A stretch of DNA of 64,000 nucleotides from Symbiodinium natans (taxonomy: Eukaryota > Sar > Dinophyceae > Suessiales > Symbiodiniaceae): positions 382,001-446,000 of the forward strand of contig CAJNDS010002332.1 of assembly GCA_905221605.1 (NCBI GenBank), given 5' to 3'. Shown here in pieces: positions 57,883-64,000 of the stretch; position 1 is the stretch's first letter; every line of letters begins with the position of its first letter. A model generated the notes under the pieces. It searched no databases. It saw only the letters and a list, made by a program, of their open reading frames with translations, and was not told the origin of the DNA. Made by a program: the position numbers and the translations under genes.

Positions 57883-60800
57883 GCAGCTTCTCCTTGTTTA
57901 GTGTGTTCTTGCCGGGCACATCATCGCGCTTGTGGGGTTCATCACTGCTATGGGGCTTGTAATGTGCTTGAAAAACATCCAAGAACCACCGGTGACTGGC
58001 AAGATATCGCAATGTCGGATGATGGCTTGGTCATCGTCGCCGTCTCAAACGGTGCCTCTCCCACAATTGCAACGAGCGTGGACGGTGGCCAGTCTTGGGT
58101 TAAGGAGACCAGCATCGCCATGCAATTCGAAGACGTGGCTACGCCGCGCGGCACCACAAACGGTTTCGGTGCGAGTTTCGGGCAACTACCCTAAATCCTA
58201 AACCCATTTTCGCTTGGCCCCGCTGCTGCTTGAAGGAACGGCTCCTACATAGTGGCAACGGCCCCGTTTGACAGCAATTTTCAGTCTGGAGGCACTCGGG
58301 GTTTCCAAAAGCAAAGGCTTTTCCATTTCTCGTGCACTAAAACCCCAAACATCCCCAAACCCTAAAGACGTAAAACCCTATGTAATGGAGGCATTTACAC
58401 CAGTGCGGATTATGGCCAGACCTGGGCAGAGTCCACCCACCCAAATTCGGTATCAAATTCGGACAAAATGCTGGCTGACATTGCCATGTCCGCCGATGCC
58501 CAAATTCAAATCACTGTTGCGACTTGGTGACAGTGACCTTCCCCATCGCGGTCACGCTTCCGATTACTTCCCTTGTATTTCTTTTCTACTACTTATTTTG
58601 GTTTTATTCCTGCAGACAGTGTTGTTGTAGCTGCTCAGACAGGGACTTCGTTCATAATAGCCCAGCAGCCCATGCATCGTGTGAGTCTGAAGCGAGGGCA
58701 CCACCAAGGTGAGCAGTGACTTGCCGTTTGTCAGCAACGACATGGGCACTACCTGGACCGAGGCGGCCAGAAACCAGGGACTAAACCCTTAACCCTAAAC
58801 TCGAAGCCATGAGAGATCTCCCTACGGCTGATGGACAATCCTGAATTACCCACTAAAAGGAATATACCATAATTCCCATTGTTTAGGGTCCTTGAGGTCA
58901 GGCAGGATTTTGTCCAATCAACAGTAGTATGGTATAGTATGGTGTAGTGTAAGATGGGGCCCCTGCGCTTTACGACACCTCCAAGGTGCAACTTGGCAGT
59001 CCCGGGCAGTACACGTGCAATTCGGCAGCGATGTCTGCCGACGCTTACTTAGCCAATGGGAGAACTCTAAATTTTTTGGCTATATAATTATGTATGGTTT
59101 ATGATCAAAGTTTGAACTTTTTGGGCTCCGGTTATTGGTGAAGAGAGGACGGCTCCAAGATGTTCGTTTGTTGCTACAATTCCAATGACAACCATCATTA
59201 TGCATGGCTCAGTGACGACGGTGGGACACTCTGCGAGAAGTTTGACCTTTGTGCAGATTTCATGTTTTCTCCATGCTAAAGGCTTCTGCTATGAGATTCA
59301 CTCTCGCAGTGGCTTGAGCGTGTTTTGGAGAAAATACTCTTACCAATCCTTCAGAGTTTCCACACCCAGGCATGAAGGCTTTACTGGCCCCTGGTCTGAA
59401 AAGCTGATCCTTACACGTAATGCAGACCTGGTCAACTAGTCTCCTCCGCTGTATAGGAACAAAACTATGGATCCTCATATGATGGCCCTGAAGATCGCAC
59501 ACTTGCTTCCCTCCGCATCTCAAGACCGTGCTGCAGTTTGATATGACGCGACCGTCTTTCAACATTGAGGCGGCATGAAACTCGTGAAGCCCTAAACCCT
59601 AAACCCTAAAGCGTGGACGAACTTGAATGAACCGCCAGCCGAGCCGAGGGCGACTTGGGGGACAGACCCCGGGGTCGCGTTCGAAATCGAAGGCTGTCAG
59701 ACTGCGCTGAGCGCGAATGGGTCGATGGCCGTGTTGCGGGTCCGATATCTGGCAACGGATGGGTGGCTTATTTTAATCCACAGTATCCAACCACCACAAC
59801 CACCACCACCACCACGGCTACCACCACCAGCACCATGACAGCAACATACACAACCGTGACCAGCACCAGCACCATGACAGCCACGAACACAACCCTGACC
59901 AGCACCAGCACCAGCACCACTGCCACCGCTACCACAGTTACCGCTACCACAGTTACGGCTACGGTCACCACTTTCACGGCCACGGCCACGACGGTCACGG
60001 ACACCTCCACGGCCACCAGCACTGGCACAGTCACCGACACGGCCACCAGCACTGGCACAGTCACCGTCACCGCCGACACTACCGATCCCACCGACGAGAC
60101 CACTACCACGATGGCACCGGTCCCCACTGTCGTTGAAGTTTCTGTGGAGCTCACGGTGGACGACCCCACCGTGATTACCGAGAACGAGACGCTGAAGGAC
60201 GCCATGATTGACGGGTTTGCTAGCGCAATGGGAGTGGAGCCGTCACAGGTGACGGTCGAGTTTGTGGAGGTCAACGCAAGGAGGCTGTCTACCACGCTTG
60301 TGGCCATCTTCAAGGTGACCCTCCCCAGTGCGCAAGCCGCCGAGGAGGGAAGTTTGCCAAACCAGGGATTTCCTGGCAGGAGTAAGAGGTCTTGCTGCCA
60401 CCTTCAGAACTTCAGATACCAGAACCGAGTGTTTTCGAGCGTCTTTGTAATTTTATTTTGCATACAAACACGTGGGGCACTGTGGCTCAGAGTGGGTCTA
60501 GGGAACCCTTAAATCCTGAACCCTGAGCCCTAAACCCTACACCCTAAACCCTATCACGCTTGAAGAAAACCCTATCACGGATGCACGGCGGCGACTTCGT
60601 CCGAGCGCCGGATTTTGAAAAACATCAGCCTGAACGAGGATGGATCCTCCGATATAGTGATCCTGTACAAACCCTGGGGCCCCAAACCAAACAACCGTGT
60701 ACAGTTTAGGGTTCATTTAGGGTTTCAGGTACAGGGTTCAGGGTGAATTTGTTTTCCGCTTACTTTTCCGCAGCTTCTTTTGCGCAGGAAGCGAAGGCCG

Positions 60801-61254
60801 CGATTGAGCAGGTTTCAGTGACCGACACCAACACGGCCATCGCCAAGGCTGTCTCGGACGTGGGCTACACCGGCACAGTGGAGGCCGCGGCTTCGGTTAG
60901 GTTAGGGTCTCGAGGTTTCAGGGTCTTCAAAGTTTAAAGGCTTTCGGGTGTGGGGTTCAGGGTCTTTAGGGTTTAGGGTTCAGAATTTTGGAAGTCATTG
61001 TTGGGTCCCTTCTTGTCAGCGAGCTGTTCTGGCATGAGGGGTCGTGATTTTGGGTGATTGCTTTGAAGGGCTTTGGCGGAGCGGGCGGGCAGACTGAAAC
61101 GCAGAACCTGAAACAGGTCACCGGCAAAACGGCGACGGTTCTCACCACCACCAGCAGCTTTATTACCGATGCCAGTGACGCGACGTCGAGGGTGGTGACC
61201 ACGGCCTTTTTGGCAGTCAGCCTCTCTGTGCCTGGGTCTGATAGAGGTCGCTGA
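57569..61254 (+). CDS. Gene C: secreted/surface protein with Asp-box (BNR) repeats, Thr-rich stalk and a C-terminal domain
   Basis: Twelve + strand exons. The start ATG at 57569 gives a signal peptide (MLPLVLSVFAVFGLAQC). Then come repeats of the Asp-box form S-x-D-x-G-x-x-W: SVDSGAMW, SVDGGQSW, SADYGQTW, SNDMGTTW and SDDGGATW, alternating with AMSADGSKIAAA-type strands. This pattern is that of BNR/sialidase-type and VPS10-like beta-propellers. No sialidase catalytic Arg triad (FRIP) is seen. Next is a stalk of more than 70 residues, mostly Thr with Ala/Ser/Val, likely O-glycosylated, and then a domain (VVEVSVELTVDDPTVITENE ... TLVAIFKVTLPSAQAAEEAK ... NTAIAKAVSDVGYTGTVEA) of a kind that I recall following Thr/Ser-rich linkers in many dinoflagellate proteins. 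The last exon has a short hydrophobic stretch (VVTTAFLAVSLSV). It probably acts outside the cell as a binding or adhesion protein. The true 3' end is uncertain. Confidence 0.78.
57983..58142 (+). CDS. Gene C exon 2: Asp box SVDGGQSW
   Basis: DWQDIAMSDDGLVIVAVSNG, then SVDGGQSWVKE. The acceptor is AG|A; the GC donor is AC|GCCGCG. Confidence 0.7.
58236..58288 (+). CDS. Gene C exon 3
   Basis: NGSYIVATAPFDSNFQS. The GA donor (G|GAGGCAC) leads to exon 4 as SGIYTSADYG. Confidence 0.62.
58391..58497 (+). CDS. Gene C exon 4: Asp box SADYGQTW
   Basis: IYTSADYGQTWAESTH, then LADIAMSAD. The 3' border is approximate. Confidence 0.68.
58616..58670 (+). CDS. Gene C exon 5
   Basis: SVVVAAQTGTSFII continues the strand after AMSAD. 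Both borders are approximate. Confidence 0.52.
58709..58762 (+). CDS. Gene C exon 6: Asp box SNDMGTTW
   Basis: SSDLPFVSNDMGTTWTE. The phase-0 GC donor is GAG|GCGGCC. Confidence 0.68.
58986..59039 (+). CDS. Gene C exon 7
   Basis: VQL...PGQYTCNSAAMSA. The GA donor (GCC|GACGCTT) and the next exon share GACG; the join gives MSADGSKMF. Confidence 0.68.
59148..59224 (+). CDS. Gene C exon 8: first half of Asp box SDDGGATW
   Basis: DGSKMFVCCYNSNDNHHYAW, then LSDDGG. The GA donor (GG|GACACTC) joins to exon 9 as SDDGGATWGT. Confidence 0.7.
59588..59611. repeat. CCCTAAA repeat in a gene C intron
   Basis: Three perfect CCCTAAA units just upstream of exon 9. Confidence 0.85.
59649..59739 (+). CDS. Gene C exon 9
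   Basis: ATWGTDPGVAFEIEGCQTAL, then SANGSMAVLR. Downstream the coding frame changes: either a very short (44-nt) intron 59740-59783 or a one-base indel. Confidence 0.62.
59784..60344 (+). CDS. Gene C exon 10: Thr-rich stalk and domain start
   Basis: A run of Thr broken by Ala, Ser and Val, then VVEVSVELTVDDPTVITENE, LKDAMIDGFASAMGVEPSQV, VEFVEVNARRLS and AIFKVTLPSAQAAE. The GA donor (GAG|GAGGGA) joins to exon 11 as AAEEAKAAIEQ. Confidence 0.76.
60788..60889 (+). CDS. Gene C exon 11: domain end
   Basis: EAKAAIEQVSVTDTNTAIAK, then AVSDVGYTGTVEAA after TGCGCAG. Confidence 0.7.
61117..61254 (+). CDS. Gene C exon 12
   Basis: VTGKTATVLTTTSSFITDAS, then RVVTTAFLAVSLSVPGS and a TGA at 61252-61254. 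The start may be earlier, at about 61093. It could be the last exon or could splice further. Confidence 0.5.
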   Translation, partial: VTGKTATVLTTTSSFITDASDATSRVVTTAFLAVSLSVPGSDRGR

Positions 61255-64000
61255 GGATAGCCCTCCCGCCCAGCCCAGCCCAGGCCTTAACCCACCCTAG
61301 ACCCTGAGCCATAAATGGGATGTGACCCGATGGGTGCAGCATCACTCGGACACACCGACCTTGCATCTAGCGAACAATCTTCGCACCGTTTGTTGCAGTG
61401 CTGAACTTCTGCTTGGAGGGTTTTTTGAGACTACATACTAACTACAAACTACATATGAAAGTCTGCAAGTGATTCCCCCTGATTTCAAGCCTAAGCCCCG
61501 AGTCGGAACAGCCCCTTTCAGTTAGTGTGGCTGTGTTTCCAGAAAGCCTGAGCATCCCAAGGCATTCTTCTGATTGCGGGCCAGTGCCTGGCAGCCTCAA
61601 CGGCACAGGGGAGTCAGCTACTTGCAGCGTGAGTTCTCCTAACCTCCTGGACTGTTGTATAAATAGCTGTCATGGTTTATGCAGTTTTATTGGCCCTCAT
61701 AAGCAATATGAGTTTTAAAAAGGTCTCTTGTTGCGGAACTTGCCATGATTAAGGACAATACATCATTTATCACGTGTGCTTGTGCTGGCCCCTCAAATAT
61801 TAGACTGCCGGAGCCCAAGAGTCAGATGGCCGATCAAGTCACAACCTCTCCACGACAATTGGGTTTAGGATTTTAGATGTCGGGTTTGGGGCTTGGGGAT
61901 CTTTAAAGGGTTCAGGGTAAGGCTTTGGGTTTAGGATTTTAGATTTCGGGCTTAGTACTTAGGGGTCTTTGACGAGTAAGGCTTAGGGCTCAGGATTTCA
62001 AATGTCGGGTTTAGTAAAGATTTTTAGGGGTTGCAGAGTTTGGGCTTCGGGTCTAGGGTTTAGGGTCTAAGGTGACGTTGCTCTGGATTGTCCTCAAGAT
62101 GTATTCTGGGCTTTAGGGTTTGAGCTTGGAGCGGTGACAGATGCAGGAACTCTGATTCTGCAGGTAGCGGCCAAAGGGGGATGCGCCTCGTTCAAAGTCT
62201 TCAAAACCCCCAAACCCAGACAAGACCTCGCACCTCCGACAACTTGCTTTGAGTCAGGATCTTCTCTGACGACTGATAGAGGTACCATCCTTCCTGGCTC
62301 CCCTCCTTTCCATGGGGGTCACAGGAATTCGGCAGGGGGAGCAAAGCACAGGTGTCTTTAAGGGTGCTACAAGGGTTTCTACACAGCATGCTCGTGAGGT
62401 GGGTTTGGGTTCTAGAGTTAGTATCTAATCTGCGACATGCATGATGGAGCCTGCGCATGGCATTCGATTTTTGAAATAGAGGGATGCTGATCTCAATATT
62501 ACCGTTTGCGTGGGATACTGCTTAGGGCTTCGGGTGTTGGAGTGTCCAGGGTAGTCCAGCGAGTTTGGACTCGACGTGCAGGGTGCACGGCCTTTTCGGC
62601 TCGCGGCCCCAAGTTCTATGCTGAGATGATAGGGTCATGATGGGGTTATGGGACCATACGACTACTCCGGGGGTATAATTGGAGCTACTACAAGGATTCT
62701 TCCTTTTGCTTCCCTTGCAAGCACGTGTGCTACGTGCTCAACATATGATCCTATTGCAGCTCTTGGGCCCCTGACTCTGAGAGGGTTTCCCCAAGGCTGC
62801 TAAGAGCTCTTGGGCCCCTGACAGGGGAAACCAAGACTCCGACAATTTTCGCAACTCCTTGTCCAGGGGGAGCCGAAGAAGCTCCTAGGCCCAGGAGAGC
62901 ACCATGCTTGAACTGGCGCATCCGGAAGAAGAAGGAAAGCGCGATGTGCAAGCCCTAAATTCAAAACCCTACATTAAGACCCCTAACACCCTAAACCCCG
63001 AACATTTAATCCCAAAGCATTCAGCCCGCAGCTGTGGGGCGAGGGCTGGCATGAAAGCATGGACCAGACGGCAGTCGTGAGGACTTTCTTCCCTACCCCC
63101 CTCAACCCTAGATTCTAAAACCTAACATCCCTGAACCTTGAACCCTGTCATGCATGAAAGTAAGCCTTGTGCTGCCATGGTTTTCACGGGAAGCACACTT
63201 GTCGAACTTACGTTTCTTGGAAATGCGGGGTAATAGGACACAATTTCTCTAGCTACGATAGATAATACTCGGATAGCGGCTGCGTTAGTGCGCTTCAAAA
63301 GGGTTTTCAACACGAGTGCTCACTCTAGTATGTATATATATATATATATGTATATTTCCATATATATATATAAACCGGCGTTCTGACCACGAACCCTTCC
63401 TTACAGCTTTGTTGAGGCGTCCTGGCCCCCAAAGCAGAGGACCCAGCATGTCAGAGGGAGGCTTGTGCCAGAAACGGAGTTGATGCTTCCGGAACTTTTT
63501 CAGGCGCCCGAGCAGAATTTCCAGTGGTGGGTGCTTCGTGCCCTCATCTACTCTATCCAGCGAAGTGACCGTCAACTTTGATCCATACTCGCTGCAGTTC
63601 AATCCCGAAGCGCAGGTTCCAAAAAGCTGAGGCTTCAGGGCCGAAATAAAGGGCGAGCATTGCAAGACTTACCGCCAGCAGCAGATCTTCTTGCAACCCT
63701 GAGCCTCAAACCCCACGAAGCACTGAGTTGGATTGAGTGCAAGCCTAGTTGGTTCAGAGTCATAAATTAGGGGACCTCCCACAGGAGGCGCCTTCCGCTG
63801 TGGGGAAGCTGCGCTTGCCTCGGGCGCTCCTTTCCGGGTGCTCTGTTGGGCTATTTGCGCCCCCACTTCGCCTCACAGGGTTTGGGGGTTTCTTTGGGCT
63901 CCTTCTACTTGTTGAATCCTGCATTTTGGCGCCCGCTGTCAGATGCGCTTACATGACGAACATCCTTTGCTCACGGAAACTCTTGTTTGGGGGGTTCCTA
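61255..64000. other. Spacer with degenerate TTTAGGG sequence, no supported gene
   Basis: 61860-62075 is dominated by GGGTTTAGGATTTTAGATGT-like words, and 62945-63000 by CCCTAAACCCC. A TA microsatellite lies at 63329-63372. Short frames here show no motif. Further exons of gene C are possible but not recognised. Confidence 0.4.
63329..63372. repeat. TA microsatellite
   Basis: (TA)n with interruptions, about 44 bp. Confidence 0.8.

Noticed and set aside
59768-60313. 181-residue antisense frame rich in Val
   Set aside because: It is the reverse complement of the Thr-rich stalk (ACC/ACG/ACA codons read as GGT/CGT/TGT) and not independent.

Overview
This window looks like nuclear DNA of a dinoflagellate. 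Evidence: (1) exons are short and separated by introns that are mostly 80-700 bp; where a repeated protein motif lets the splice join be worked out, donors are mostly GC or GA, with fewer GT, and acceptors are almost always AG followed by G; (2) every gene I can support reads on the + strand, as in the long unidirectional gene arrays of this group; (3) introns and spacers are full of degenerate TTTAGGG/CCCTAAA words, poly-G runs and long TG/CA tracts. The species is not identifiable from what I see; a Suessiales/Symbiodiniaceae-type genome is a guess. 

Layout. 1-1961: no supported gene. 1962-3146: an intronless cyclin-box protein gene. 3147-9640: mostly featureless, with a 37-bp tandem duplication, a decayed retroelement tail near 4.5-4.9 kb and a 35-base poly-G run. 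9644-10518: an 875-bp compound CA/CG/CGCA/CCCACACG satellite. 13168-14277: a broken, frame-shifted coding sequence with a membrane-anchor-like start, possibly a sulfotransferase relative. 14.3-22.4 kb: little more than one weak exon. About 23.07-41.54 kb: a very large gene (gene A) made of at least 40 tiny exons that encode tandem Cys repeats of the ephrin-receptor-like / GCC2-GCC3 type (CxxCxxG, then the next Cys 14 residues after the second). One of its introns holds a 680-bp TG satellite. 43.2-43.9 kb: an unrecognised coding remnant. 45.29-52.14 kb: a gene (gene B) for an EF-hand calcium-binding protein with a Pro/Gln/Tyr/Ser-rich tail, containing 21-22-nt microexons and an intron flanked by an 8-bp direct repeat. 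52.7-53.5 kb: a few more Cys-rich exon candidates. 53.96-55.6 kb: unrecognised exon-like stretches. 56.8-57.2 kb: a 45-bp minisatellite. 57.57-61.25 kb: a secreted or surface protein gene (gene C) with a signal peptide, at least five Asp-box (BNR) repeats, a long Thr-rich stalk and a conserved-looking globular domain. 61.3-64.0 kb: degenerate telomere-like sequence and AT repeats, no supported gene. 

Genes A and C both look like extracellular or surface proteins and gene B like a calcium sensor, but nothing in the sequence shows that they work together. Exon coordinates were worked out by hand from motif spacing and splice-site rules, without transcripts, so individual boundaries may be off by a few bases.
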